Source of the DNA: Chinchilla lanigera
Taxonomy: Eukaryota; Chordata; Mammalia; Rodentia; Chinchillidae
Direction: 5' to 3'
DNA length: 64,000 bases
Assembly: GCF_000276665.1 (NCBI RefSeq)
Contig: NW_004955425.1
Span: 22,844,119-22,908,118 of the forward strand
This document shows, piece by piece, positions 23,301 to 38,316 of this stretch. The stretch's first letter is position 1; every line of letters starts with the position of its first letter. The position numbers and the translations under genes were made by a program. Below the pieces are notes generated by a model, which did not search any database, was not told the origin of the DNA, and saw only the letters and a program-made list of their open reading frames with translations.

Positions 23301-24029
23301 TTTAACTTTTATTTTTATTAGTACTTGGTTGTAGGACCTCTTAGTTACATTCATCGTGGGGAGTTATGTGAAGTACATTATGCAGCTTAATTCTGTCTGT
23401 GTTGGCTTGCTGTCCTCTCCCTACCTCTCCTTCCATCTCAGGGAACTTAGAGTTTCATTCCGAGGCCCACCAACTTTCTTTTAGTCTTGAGTGTAGCAGA
23501 AATCTTTATTGCATTTTTTTCTGTAATCCAAGTAACTCAATAAATGAAGACAGAAAAAAACAAAACGTGATTCTTTTGTCTTCTATATGAGAGGCATGCT
23601 ACCTGCTAACCCTAAGACCTGGATATTAAGCCATATTATTGATACTGTGATGTAGTTGATGATAGTAATTTAAAAAATACTGAGTTTCTTTTTATGTATA
23701 GAAAATTTGCTAAGTGCTGTGGAGACTGGTAAGACCTACAAGAAATAGATCTCTCATTTTAATGTACTTTACCATCATTTCTGCTCCATAGATGACAAAG
23801 AATTTGTTGGATGGCCTAGGAGTATATCCTTTGTGTATGTGTGCATGTCTTTCCAACAAGATACATTTTGTCACAGAAGGAAACTGTACCCTTAGGAGTT
23901 ACAGTTGAATTTGGCTGAGATTCTATCATTTAGCCACTAAGCAGCTATGTATAGTAAGCTTGCATGAGTTTTGGTCTAAATGTGTAGCTTTTATTTTTTT
24001 ATTCATTCTCTCTCTCTTTGTTTTAATGG

Positions 24030-24800
24030 AATGACTCTTTGTCTACAAAATTGAGATAGTTTTACCTCCTTCCCCAGTTCCGAGGACTCTGGCTTTTCTT
24101 GTGTAATCATCCAAGCTGATGCCATCAGTAGAGTATTTAATAGTAGTGGAGATAATGGGCAGCGAGCATCATTGCCTTGTTTCAGTCTAGAGGAAGCTTG
24201 TGCTATGTTTGTATTTAGTAAGATGCTGGCTCTGAGGCTTCTCTTTATCTTTGAAGTAAATTACTTTTGTGAGATGTTTAAGGTTAGTTGATGTGGGTCA
24301 GTTTTTTCCTGGTAGCCAGTGAATGCCTCAAAGTGTTCTACAAGTATTATTTCTGGCTTCTTAAGATTAAAATTGTGATTTTGATTTTCATTCTCCAACT
24401 TCTTTTGCTACTTTTCTTTAGTGCTGTTTACTGAATTTTCCTTCAGTGACTTTGTCCCAGAGCATCTCACAGCTTAGCCTTATATCTGATTATCCCCCAC
24501 TTTGAATTTCTGTTGATTTCAGTCAACTGCTGTTTTGTTTCTTTCTGATTTCTTTTGTTAACTTTTGTTCTGTTTGTGAACTCCTATTCATGCCAGTTCT
24601 TTTCTGTTTTCAAGTGCTGCTTTGAGAGTATTTAATTCATTGAAGTGTGTTGTCCTTTGTCCTTGATTTTTTTTGTGAGTAATTTTCACCAGGTGGGTTA
24701 CTTTTTCATTTTCTGTTTTCAGTATTTAGATTACTTGCATCTTTGTACTTCTCTAAATAGGATTGGTAGTTTCATTTTGTAGTAGCTTGCACGATTCTGA
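24030..24800 (-). mobile_element. Ancient L1 relic, antisense
   Basis: The 24100-24340 part resembles antisense ORF2 text (gcgagcatcattgccttgtt, agtctagaggaagcttgtgc and ggtagccagtgaatgcctca). The T-rich remainder to 24800 may be L1 as well, but I could not confirm it. Confidence 0.4.
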
Positions 24801-24965
24801 GCTAAGAACACCCTTTCATGATAGCAAAGAATTCTTTTCTTTTTTATGATGTCTTTTGGCAGGGAGGGCGTGCCCAGGAAGGGGCATATGTTACATTATT
24901 TTGAAATGTATTTTGAAAGAGTCTAAATTTACCCCTCTAAATTCTTCTTCCTGTTACTTCACAGT

Positions 24966-26852
<1,887 letters not shown>

Positions 26853-26891
26853 TTTAAGTGTCTAGTATTTCACATGATTACTAGAACAAGA

Positions 26892-27000
26892 TTTTTTTTT
26901 TTTTTTTTTTTTTTTGGTTTTTCTCGGTACCGGGAACCAAACTCACGACCTTGCGCTTGCCAGGCAGGCGCTTTTGCCGCTGAGCTAAATCCCCAGCCCC
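26892..27000 (-). repeat. Young ID SINE, antisense
   Basis: T run (27 T), then ctcggtaccgggaaccaaac, ttgccaggcaggcgcttttg and ctgagctaaatccccagccc. The 11-bp TSD tagaacaagat is on both sides. It lies about 40 bp upstream of the TIGD2-like start codon. Confidence 0.93.
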
Positions 27001-27617
27001 TAGAACAAGATCATTAACAGCTTAAGATTTGAATAGAGAGACTAGAAAATGGAATTTAATATCGCTGCTCTGTGCCCTAGGACTCAGTGTGATGGTCAGT
27101 TTGCAGACAAGGTCTAAAAGAGTTTCTCCACTTGGATTTTAAAACTTACATACTTCCTCCAATAAGAAATAGCATCAATTAACCCTATCTTTCTTTCTTC
27201 CTCCTCATATACAGTGCTTTTAAAACTTGCTATCTTGTTAAAGGCTAGAAGTTGAACCAATACTACACTGCTAAGATCTCTAAAAACGGTCCTATTGCGT
27301 ACTCAATTTCTGCCATCAGTGCAGGTAAAGTTCTTTGCTAAAGCCAGGAACACTCAAGTTGAGTATTTTGGACATGTGTAGGAAAAAAGAGAGTTTAAGT
27401 CAAGAAAAGACTTACAAATAGACCTACAGGAAAATACGAGAAAATTTAATTCCTTATGTTATTTGGTCAGGAAGTGCAGTGTGAGGAATGCTGCTATTCT
27501 AGGCACAGGACTAGTAAAGGTTGCACAGGAAAGTGCGTAGGAAAATCGTCCTAACAAGCAAGTTAAAGTGAGCTGCACAAAAGTGAGAGGTGCAAAGGAG
27601 GTGAAAGTGAACGAAAC

Positions 27618-27707
27618 TTTTTTTTTTTTTTCCCCGTACCACGAATCGAACTCAGGGCCTTGCGCTTGCCAGGCAGGTGCTGTGCCGCTGAGCTAAATCC
27701 CCAGCCC
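27618..27707 (-). repeat. Young ID SINE, antisense
   Basis: T run, cccgtaccacgaatcgaact, gccaggcaggtgctgtgccg and ctgagctaaatccccagccc. TSD aagtgaacgaaac / aagtgaatgaaac (13 bp, one mismatch). Confidence 0.92.
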
Positions 27708-27749
27708 AAGTGAATGAAACTCTACTTGAATGCAACATGATTTTATACC

Positions 27750-29000
27750 TAATGGATTTGGCTACTGGAAAGGAGAAATGTGGGCAAGAGGTGGTGTTAT
27801 ATGACTAAAAGCACCAAAAAACCTCATTGGTGGAAATCAGCACCCAAAGAGCCTGGTAACATTGATGATGTTACAGTAATCCGGGAGAAAGCTGATCCTC
27901 CAGGGACCCAGGAAGTAGTGCCTGTGGGGCTGTGTTGGTGCCTAGCACCCCTGAAACCCCCTCACATTAAGAGGTCAGAGAGAAGCATGTGAGCGAGGCC
28001 TCCCAGGCCAGCTGTGGAGCGAGCGCGGGCTGCTTTTCCTCGGTGACTGAGTGCGGGATCCGGGATCTGCCTGGGCGCCGGCTACCCGGTGTCATCCTGC
28101 GGTGAGCCAGCCTGCGAGTGCCCTGGGTGCAGAGGACACGGGGTGGCAGTTGCCTGGCAGTTCAGGCGCGCAGACCAGAAGGGCGAGAGCAAATGGAGAC
28201 TCTGGGGTGGGCAGAGCCGAAGGACCTGCCTCACAGTTTTTAAAGGGGCACCTCTCCCCGCACTTTTTTTTTTTTTTTTTTTTTTTTGGTTTTTTGGTTT
28301 TTCTCTGGTACCGGGAACCGAACTCACGACCTTGCGCTTGCCAGGCAGGCGCTTTTGCCGCTGAGCTAAATCCCCAGCCCCTTCCCCGCACTTTTTAAAA
28401 CCCTTTTTTCCTTCAAAACTCCTTTTCTAAGATGTCCTCAGTGTCTTCCTTCTGGTATGTTTCTTTCCTGCAGTCTTCTCTTCCCTGATCTACCAGTAAT
28501 CTTTTTCAGTGTTACTACCTCTGTTTTAGGGAGAAACACCTCAGCTGTGTGGGTCCCCCAACCCCAAATGCTGGACAGGGTGGTGAGACAGGGCTTTAAC
28601 CAGCATAGCTGTGCTGAGAAAGGCAGGCAGAGAGTGTCAGGATCTGTTTCCAGGGGCGACAGAAGCCTTGAGCTTTTACAGCCGGGGGAAACAGAGGCAA
28701 CAGTTTGGCCTTTGGGTGGCTGGGCTGTGTGGTAGCGGGCAGGGTAGGTCAGGCTGTGGTGTGGTTGACATCAGCACAGGACTGGTTCTGCAAGGCATCC
28801 CCAAAGGAGTCTTTGTGATGAGGACCCAGTCCAGTCCCCCTGATGTGACTGCTTCTGCTTTGGGCACTGACCTCAATGTGGGGTGGTCTGTGCTTCTGGA
28901 GTAGGAGGAGAGTCCAGCTTTAGGGCAGTAACTGGAGACTTCAGGCATCAGTCCAGAGGTCTGGAAAAGGACGTTGTAAAAACTGGCAGCTGGATGTGCT
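27750..29000. other. GC-rich, CpG-dense intronic patch of unknown nature
   Basis: By eye, about 16 CpG dinucleotides fall within roughly 210 bp (28015-28225), against almost none in the surrounding intron. The GC-rich character continues to about 29000, interrupted by an ID insertion. I find no protein match in any frame. Possibilities are an intragenic promoter or CpG island, the GC-rich leader of an old LTR, or retrocopied 5' sequence linked to the adjacent TIGD2 copy. None is proven. Confidence 0.55.
28264..28381 (-). repeat. Young ID SINE, antisense, inside the CpG patch
   Basis: A long T run, ctctggtaccgggaaccgaa, ttgccaggcaggcgcttttg and ctgagctaaatccccagccc. TSD of about 12 bp (ccccgcactttt) on both sides. 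Confidence 0.93.
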
Positions 29001-29090
29001 TGTAAATCTTGCCTCAGTTTTGAAGGTGGTTAAGTTAGATAAATTTAAGGCTAATAAAACACTTATGTCCAGTTTTTAGACATGTACTCC

Positions 29091-29274
29091 TTTTTTTTTT
29101 TTTTTTCTGTCTTTTTGAGACAAGGTCTCGCTATGCAGTTCAGGCTGGCCTTGAGCCCACTTTGTAGCCCAGGCTGGTCTTGAACTCTCAACAATCCTCC
29201 TGCTTCAGCCTCCTGATTACAGGCGTGTCATTACTGATTACTGGGATTTCAGGCATGTGCCACCACGCCTGGCT
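29091..29274 (-). repeat. B1-like SINE, antisense, with TSD
   Basis: T run, tttgagacaaggtctcgcta, cttgagcccactttgtagcc, tcctgcttcagcctcctgat and ccaccacgcctggc. TSD agacatgtactcct on both sides. It carries a small extra duplication (attactgattactg) near its 5' end. Confidence 0.9.
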
Positions 29275-29970
29275 AGACATGTACTCCTTAAGTGACTAAC
29301 ATCCCTATTCCCAGAGCTTAGCAGGAATCTGACCCAAAGTTTTAGGGTGATAAAGGAGACTTGAAATGAAGGTGGAGATACCAGCTCTCCCTGCACCCCT
29401 TTAAATTGCCTGTTGGGCACCTGCAGTCCCAGTCTCTAAATCCCTGGTACAGTATCTACAAAAACCTTACAATTTTAGCCAGTGATATTCAAAGGAAACA
29501 TTTTATTTATATTTTGTCATTCCAGTTAACTTATAAATTTTGTTTATATAATTCTTTTTTAACATAATTCTTATTATGTTTTTGCTTGTAATTTTTATTG
29601 TATATTACTAGATTTACACTATTTTCATTTCTGCATTCTCAATTTGACATATTCTAAATATTTTTTTACTTTTCTACAAGTCTTTCCTAATGTTCACTTA
29701 TGAATTAGTGTTTTAAATGTATAATACTATATATTCCTTTAAAGAAATCCATATTTGCTGGGCAATTAAAGATTGAAGTGGACATTTCTTAGAATGCCTC
29801 AAAAGCAGTAGTGTTTATTTCCTTGTCTTTTGAGATTAATTTCAAATAAATCTTTTTAATAGCATTTAAATTTCTTCCAGAAAACAGAATTTCTTAGGAA
29901 AATAAGTTAGGTTGTGCCTACTGAAAAATTGAGTTGTTTATATATTTTGATGAAATAAAAAGTTTCCTCT

Positions 29971-30063
29971 GGGGCTGGGGATTTAGCTCAGCGGCACAGT
30001 GCCTGGCAAGCTCAAGGTCATGAGTTCGATTCCCGGTACCGGAAAAACAAACAAATGAACAAA
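29971..30063 (+). repeat. ID SINE, sense, with internal 4-nt deletion
   Basis: ggggctggggatttagctca, then cagcggcacagtgcctggca, which lacks one cctg copy compared with other copies. It ends in an A-rich tail. TSD aaaagtttcctctg / aaaagtttcctttg. Confidence 0.92.
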
Positions 30064-32951
30064 AAGTTTCCTTTGCTTAATTTTAACTAAAAAATTGTGT
30101 ATAGTGAATAGATTGGTAGTTCATAGATAAACTATAGGGGTACGACACCATTTTATAAGTTACTGATTTAATGTTGGTAAAAGCTTCACTGTTTGGGCAA
30201 AGAAACACCTCTGAGTTTGTGCAGACGTTTTATTGTGATAGATCTATTATCCAGCTATTAGAAGATAAATGACTGATCTTTCCTATTTTCCATGCCTCAA
30301 GAAAATTGAAATAAGAAGGGAATATCATTTGGGCTGTATGATTAGGGCAGGTTGGATGGCCATTAATTTAAGGAAAGAAAATGTTGGCAGCATTGGCCAA
30401 CTTATACCATATTATCAATCAAACCTTGATGCACTTCTTGTGATGACCCAGCACTCTCAGGTTTTTGCAACGTTAATTAGAATTCATGACAAAATAGATG
30501 CAAGGAAACGTTTTGTACCCTTCATAATTTTATAGAAAATTTATTGTTATTAGAGGAACCATTTGCTTAGTGTGATTTTTTTCATTACCAGCTTGTCAAC
30601 TAGCATAGATAATCTGGAGAAAATATGAATCCCATAGATGGGGTGTCACTCTTGTTGATGGTTCATGTAGTTTACCTTGGAGCACAGCTAATGGCTGAAG
30701 TTCATAGCAACAGCACAGAAAAACGTGGCAACCAAGGGGAGATAAATGAACCATGTTTATTGCTTTAATATAAAAAATACATAAATGGAAAAGTGCATTT
30801 GAATTTGATGAGCTCATTGCTAGTTTTGTTGGAGTGATTTATTTTTCCTCTTATATGAAAAGCTACTATTGACACAGTGAGATGGAAATTAACTGTCTGT
30901 TTTTTGGAAACCAATATTTTTGGTTTTAAAATCTGAGTAGATCATTTAATTTTAATTTTGAATGTTTTATAGAATATTGAACATTTAATAGACCCAAATT
31001 ATCAATTTTTCTGCTAGTGTTTAGCCTAGGGTCAGATTATTAAAAGTGTGCAGTGAAGTAAGAATCCAAATAGTTTTAGTTTGTAGATGTACTGTCTTTA
31101 CATTCTTTCTAGTTATTTTAGTGTTTCCTTAAGCCTTATTTGTATTTATATAGTTTTTTTTTTCTTCTAATGGTATTTGTTAGTACCTGAGACTGTGTTG
31201 GTGCTGTGCGATTGTTCTATACTAATAGTGCTTTTTTAAATAAATTTAATACTATGTGATAGCTGATTTTCCATTCAATTGTTTGGTGTCTAAACACATT
31301 GGAGAAAAAGAATTTCTAGGTTTGTAGATAATAACTTGATGTATAACATTTTAAAAATTAGATCTATTGAGTTAAATTTCATAGATTATTCTAAGGGATA
31401 TTTTATTTTTACCTTTTAACATCTTTCACTAATTGATGTAAATATTATTATAATATTGGTATATGTATAAAGCATATAAAAATGTTTACATCTCACAAAT
31501 TATAAATTATTCTGTAGTAATATTGTAAACTTAGGTGTTTTAAGAGCTTTTTAAATTGTACTAATTCTAATCTTACAGAACTTGATTATCACTGAATAAT
31601 TTTTGAAAAGTAATTTATGCAGAAGACATAAAAATGTGGAGTTGAAAATATACATTAACTTCCTTCCCATATCAATAGCATATAGAAAATTACACATATA
31701 ATACATTTTTATTTAGTTCACACAAATAATTCTTTGCTTTTTCAATTGAGTTGCATACATGCTGGGATCAGCGGGCACCAGTACATGGGCAGGGCTGGAG
31801 TCAATAAATGCGGCTTCACGTTTATACTGATTGGTAATTCATAAAATCCCCACAGGATTTGAAACTTGTTTAGCATAATAGCAAGTCTATATTCTGAGCT
31901 GTTTTCTTTCAATTGTATTGTTGGTTGCATATTAATAAACTAAATGTCAGCCAAGTAGGAGGAAAACACTCAAAATATGAATATCATTGTATCTAATATT
32001 TTTCAGAAAGTACCATTTCAGTACGTTATATTTCTATTTAATTGCTTGTTTTAAGTCATTGGGGAAATTTTAGACACTAAAATGAAGATTCCCCAGTGTT
32101 GAGAAAGAATATGTTATTAATTTGTTTTTCAGAACCATATTATTTTGTTGGCTAACTGTACGTACATCAGTAGTACATACATAGAAGTATTTGTGTATTA
32201 TATATTCTTCTTACCTTTATCTTGATACAAAAGGAGTCCTGGTTTCACCTAATACTTGTAAAAGCACGATAGTTCAAAAATCAGCATTTATGATTCATTA
32301 ATTGATCTTGGGGGAAGCTGCCTTTTTAAATAATATATTATTCCAGCTTACACACATTATTACAAAAGGAATAGATTTATTGAAATTTCAACCATTGTGT
32401 TTTCTTCGTAAGTAAATTATGTTGGCAAAATTGGATTGTGATAATATAAGATTTGGAAGTATTTTTATTCTAAAAACGTGTTTCTTTTTTTTTTAAGTTC
32501 ACTGTGAAAATATTGTCCTTTTCACTTTAAACTGATACACATGTGATCTTTGTTATTTAATTATATTGTTTGCAACTAAGAAATGAATCTTTAGATTATA
32601 ATTTAGATTAGCTAAAAATTGTTCATTAAAAATGTGAAGGATTAATATTTAATCCTTGTATAAACAATTTATTGGAATTTAACCTAATGAAATACAACTC
32701 ATCAGGACACATCTGTATAGAAAGCATTAATTTTCCATATGAAATAACTATAGGTATTTTAATACTTGTAACAATTATAAGTATTAAAATTATTTTTTGA
32801 GGGAGTAGAACCTGTACTTTAAAATTTTATTCAAACACGAATGTTCACTTTTAATTGAATGGCATAATACTTTATTGTCCTAACACTGATTACATTGTTG
32901 TCACATGGGTGGAAAACTCTTTTTAATGAGTTGCTATTTCTTTCTTTTTAG

Positions 32952-33134
32952 CTGGTAGCTGGCAGTGTCGTGATGGCTTTTGAAGAAGTATGCCCTGATA
33001 GAATAGATCTGATTCACAAGAATTACCGCAAGCTATGTAATTTACTAGTTGATGTCGAAGAGTGGGGGCAGGTGGTCATAATCCACATGCTAACGCGATA
33101 TGCTCGCACGCAGTTTGTCAGCCCTTGGGAGGAG
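32952..33134 (+). CDS. AP3B1: AP3B1 coding exon (probably exon 7), adaptin trunk
   Basis: This 183-bp exon gives 61 codons from [20 protein letters not shown] to [11 protein letters not shown], about residues 202-262 of human beta-3A. It includes the conserved helix with [19 protein letters not shown], where the beta-adaptin pattern E-W-G-Q is diagnostic. The acceptor is tctttttag at 32951 and the donor is gtaagt at 33135, both phase 0. It sits alone between an 11.1-kb and a 23.0-kb intron, in a strikingly repeat-poor neighbourhood. Just past the donor a 13-bp word is repeated (33152 and 33169). Confidence 0.96.
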
Positions 33135-34257
33135 GTAAGTGCCAGTCTTTTACTGATAGATTAGGGCATACTGATAGATTAGATGAACTTGAAAAAATAT
33201 GTACAAAAAAATTAAACTAATAAAAATATAGAAACCTGCCTATTTATCAAGCACTCTCTTCTTTTCCAAAAGCAAGAAACCAATATAAAAGAAATCCAAT
33301 AACTGTCTTTAGTATTGGCATTGGCTGATGTACATTTAATGGCATGGTATGTAAATTTTGAATATGACACATGGTAAGATACCCTTGTTAGGATCAATCA
33401 CAGATACAGCGGTTATAGTGCCAAACCATGAATTTTGTTTGCGGGGGGAGTTACTACTTACTTTCACACCGTTGAGCCCCAGCTATTCCACACACTCATT
33501 TGGAAAGTAGGTAATGTGAGTCTGTAATGTGACTGTATAATGTGACTTTTTACCTTAGATAATTAATTTCTTGTCTACATAAATACTGTTGAACTTACTA
33601 ATTTTTCTGAGTTTTATATTTCTGGAATGTTTCATTTTTCCAGTTGAACTAGTAACATTTTAGTAAAATTAATATTTAAATATACCTTAAAGTGAGCTTA
33701 TTTATTTTCTTCTGCAGATTAACATTAGAAGCATGCCTTACTGCTTTTTTTATGTGAGAATTTAGAAACATGTAATTTTATTACATAGCTTATAAGCAAG
33801 CTCAATCAGTATGTATGTTTAAGAACGAATATAAATTTTAAACTTGGTTAAAGAAATTTTAAATGTTATGAGATGGTATATTCGCCTTATTCTTGGATGT
33901 CTTTTCTTTTTAAAATGTATTGTAGATTGTAAGTATTATAGATTGTAAGAATCAGTTAAGAAATATAAGATTAGGAAAAAACCCTATTGTGTTAAAGTGG
34001 TTTACACACAAGCGGATGGATAGGCTTTCAGTGCTTAGTATATTGTGTTCTTGTTATTAAGAAGAAATACTAAAATGAGAGAAAAATGTAAATAAAATTA
34101 AAAACTGTTCATAATATCTGCTCTAGATGATACCAAATTTACGAATAGTTATAAAATGTTTTATCAGTGTTTGTGTTTAATAATTGTTAACATTAAAAAC
34201 TATTTAAAATCTTTATCCAAAACAGTGTAGTACTGATTTTATCTCCATTACTTATTT

Positions 34258-34335
34258 AGCATTGGATATTGAACCTAGGGCTGCACACATGCTTAACATG
34301 TGATCTACCACTGAGCTTTTCCATTATCGCCCTCA
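34258..34335 (-). repeat. Old ID remnant, antisense
   Basis: Contains gcattggatattgaacctag and tgatctaccactgagctttt, a decayed antisense ID unit. Confidence 0.6.
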
Positions 34336-34336
34336 A

Positions 34337-34397
34337 TTTTTATTTTATTTTATTTTATTTTATTTTATTTTATTTTATTTTATTTTATTTTATTTTT
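34337..34397. repeat. (TTTTA)n microsatellite from a SINE tail
   Basis: About 12 tandem tttta units directly continue into an antisense B1-like SINE, so the array probably grew from its poly(A) tail. Confidence 0.95.
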
Positions 34398-34536
34398 TTG
34401 AGACAGGGTCTTGCTATGTAATTCAGGCTGGCCTTGAACTTACTATGTAGCCCAGGCTGGCCTCAAACTCATGGCTCTCCTCTTGTCTCAGCCTCCCAAG
34501 TGCTGAGATTACAGGCTTGTGCCACCATGCCCAGCT
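34396..34536 (-). repeat. B1-like SINE, antisense
   Basis: tttgagacagggtcttgcta, ggctggccttgaacttacta, tgtctcagcctcccaagtgc and tgccaccatgcccagctcag. Confidence 0.9.
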
Positions 34537-36689
34537 CAGCCTTTCAATTTTAACAAAGTGGTTATATTCTTAAAGATTGACTTGTAGTTTGAATTATTAA
34601 TGTACAAAATCTTTTGCCATACAAGGCTCTTAAATTGATGAAAATCCATGTCTTTGAGTACTTCTATTTTACAAAGTTAATTTTATTTATAACTGACCAA
34701 AGTACAGTTTGAAGGCACTTTTTCTAAATTAAATTACAATCTGTGATGAAAATATCTTATTCTTTTGATGGTATGTTTGATAAGAGATTTCCATTGATTG
34801 TAACTTACTGCTTTGATTTCAGCCAGTTTCTTTGAAAGGTGCTACTCAGATATTTCTTTCCTGTCCTGTAATTTTATAGGTTAGTTGGGCATATGTAATG
34901 ATTTGTTATCGTTCAAAATTTTTTATTTTACTGTGCTGTCATTGTTAAATGACTTTCATTTGACAGTTAGACAAATAAGTGACCTTTCACTTGTTCATAT
35001 ATAGACACTGGACCTTACATGTATGCTTTATTTACCATATCTTTTAAAAGTAGGTAATGGATACTAAAATCTGTTTTTATAGTTTGCTTTTCTGTTCCTT
35101 GAATTTTATTTCATCTTATTTTAGACAGACAAAGCTATATCCTAAAGAAAAATTAAAATCTACTCTATGATATACATTTATTCTTTTTGAGAGATAGAAA
35201 AATTGGGGCTGTGAATATCTTTTGTATTTTCACATGCTGACATCATGAGCATTAATTATTACATACGTAGAGAAAATCTAGTCATTTTCCTAGCATACTG
35301 GAATTGGGTAGAGTTATTTATTCCCTTTGCCATCTGATCTTGGCACTGTTCTAAATGCTGTGGTTACTAGACTAAGTTAGTGGTTTTCACATGTGCACCT
35401 TGGCATCTGGGTGCTGTTTGCAGCATCACCACAGGGACATCCTGTAAAGCCACTTTTATCCTGTAAAGCCGCTGTCGTGGGTGGGGGCAGTGCTGCTAAG
35501 CTGTGCTTGTGTGGCTGGTGTTCTTATGTGCTGTTGCGTATGATTTCCTTTGAGAAAGATTCCTTGGCTTCAAGGAAAAAGAAGGGAAAAAAGAAAACTC
35601 TACTGTGGTCATAATTTTTTCTAGTTATAGAAGTATATGATAAAATAGTTTCCTATTTGTAACCTCTTGGTTGACACTTAACAGGCAATTATTGGCCATC
35701 ATTTAATTTCAGTTATTCTGGTAGTTTGATTTTTACTTTAGAGAAAACATTTTACTTTATTAATTAATTTAAGATGATACCAGATGACCTCAATCCATGG
35801 AAGAATTGTTCTTTGATTATTAAGTTAATAAGAGTCTTATTGAGCCCAGAACAATCAAGGTAATACCTCTGGCTGTATGTTTAATTACATATTCTGTTCA
35901 GAAGCAGACCGAGTCCTTATTGTAGATGAGAAGTAGGGGTTGTGATCGACGGTAGGCTCTTTATTCAAGTATATCCTATAAAACTAAAGCTCAGATAGAC
36001 TTACCAACATGTGGTCCACCTCCGTGCTCTCACTCTTTCCCCCGCCCTGTCAGCCTTTCTCTGATGATATGTTTTACTGCAAAACTTTGGAGTGAGCAGT
36101 CCAGCCATTTGTACTCTTTGAGGCTTTCTGGCCTAAATCTCCTGTTGCTTCCAGCTCTTCAGGACTCCACATGGTAGTTGTAGCATTAGAAATTGGCAGA
36201 TTTAGTCACAAAGCCTTTTTGGACTATAGTTGGAAGAAACTATTGAGAATATTTGGCATTTCTGCTATACAGTTTACAGCTGACATTATAAAAAAGTGTA
36301 CCATGTAAGGTTATTTCAGAACAGAAAGATGAGGTGGAAGAGTATTCCAGAGAGTAAGTGCTGAGTGGCTGCTATAATTTTTTATCCTTTTGCCACCATT
36401 GCTTTCATGGAATTAGCCGAGAAATGTCTTCCTTATCTGGCATTCTCTCTTGGGTATAAAAAGTCACTCATACAAATGTTTTGTAAACATTATTTTACTG
36501 TAAGTCAGGGGCCATTTGAGAAAATCATGTCAATAAAATAATACATTGATTTAAAACTTATTTAAAATAAAAAGGTTGTCATACCAAATTCATTGACATC
36601 AAATATAATTTCTGTAATACTAAGAGAAAATGTGAAAATGGTACTGTGATACTTTCTTTTATATGGTAACTTACTTTTTTGTACTTTCT

Positions 36690-36850
36690 TGTATATTATT
36701 TTATTTTATTTATGTATTGTATTTTTATAGGGCAGCCATAATTATTAGGCTTATTTTGTAGATGAAGAAATTGAGACATAGATTTTAACAGTCAGCCTAA
36801 GATGAAAGGTGATGCTTCTAAAAGGTGGAACCAAAAACAGTTACCTGATG
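36690..36850 (+). repeat. MIR-like relic
   Basis: Order gcttattttgtagatgaaga, aattgagacatagatttta, then a tail with gaaccaaaaacagttacc fits a worn MIR. Confidence 0.45.
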
Positions 36851-38316
36851 ACCAGGCCATCATATTTTCCTTTGTATTCTGTTGTGACACTTAAATTAAA
36901 ATATTTTCTTTTCCATAATAATTTTTTGTGTGTTTGCTAATTGTGTCCTTGTTCAAACTAACTTGAGGCCCAGTGCTTGGTACTCAGGCATTGTAGTTAG
37001 CTAACAACTATAATTAAATTTGCTTTTCAAAGAGAAGAATCACCCTTCTCTTTGAATTTTGAAAACCATTTGTTTATGCTAATATACTTGAAAGAGAGCA
37101 AAAAAATTGTTTTGAAGAATTGGAAATCAGTAGAAATACTTTTTGAGATGAGCTGATGCGCATACCTTTGTCAGTAAGTTCTCAAATAAACACATCATAT
37201 ACAAACAAACTTCTTCAGGGCAGAAGAGATTTTAATTTAGTTTATTTGCATCATTATAGATCAGTATTTAGGCTGTTTATATGTAAATGTATGATTTGAG
37301 GAACAATTAAGTGTTGACAAAGTAGATTGCAGTCATATCAATTGCACTGCGTTTTCCATAATTTTTCTAACTGACATCTTTGATGATAAATAGTGGATGC
37401 CAAGTCAAAGCCGATTATCCAGTGCACTAGGAATTCATAGGGCTGTCAGGGAGAAGACCAATTGACTTTAAATTTACATATTAATGAGAAGATTTGTTAA
37501 GAGGGTGCTTGACTATAGAAAATAACAGCATATTTATAGGGCACGACATTTTATAAATAAAGCTGATGCAGGAAAATGGAAATTAAACCTTTTAGGTTAA
37601 TAAATTCAAGAGAGTGGTAAAATGCATATTTGCATTTTTATTTTCTTAAATTTACCTTACTCTTTGCAGTCCATATAGCTTGTTTTTTATTCTAGGTCAA
37701 GTTTGTATAATTTTCAAGGATATAAAATTACATAAGTATTTTATTTGTCATTCAAGCCTATTAGGGGAAAATACTTGAAGCATAACTGTAATTCTCTGAC
37801 ATTAACATTGCTTTTGTAAAAATAATAGATTTAATAAAGCATTATAAAACAAAATACATTTTAAGAGCAATTTAAAATAAAACCAAAACCCTTTGGTGGC
37901 ATTAATTGTAAACTGCAATGAAGTTGACATTGATGCCTGACAAGAATGTTTTTACTTTTGTTAACATAGCAGTTTAAAATTGAAATTTGTCTAGGACATC
38001 TAGGACATAAAATTGAAATTTGTTAGAATTATCAAAAATACTTTTGGTAATTTGGAATGTAAAGCTAAATATTCACTAGTTACTTTTGAGAATATGAATC
38101 CAGGTAATAGAATTCTGATGGTAGTATTTATGTAATTTTGAAACTTAGAATGATTACTTTGTCAGTATATTTGTACTTCAGTTATAAATCCTTATCTGTA
38201 TTGAAGAAAGTTGTAAGTTTCAAATTTTGTTTGAAGTATTTTTGTTAAAATCTTAAGTTTTTTCAAAGGTAGATAGAAAATAAGAACTCATCAAACGGCA
38301 AAATTCATGAGTATAC

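Noticed and set aside
28051..28398. Overlapping 80-115 codon frames on both strands
   Set aside because: They arise from low stop density in the GC-rich patch and read through an ID SINE.
35439..35470. Repeated word atcctgtaaagcc in a GC-richer stretch, possible MER5-like element
   Set aside because: Only a 13-bp word repeats and the rest did not fit a family I know.
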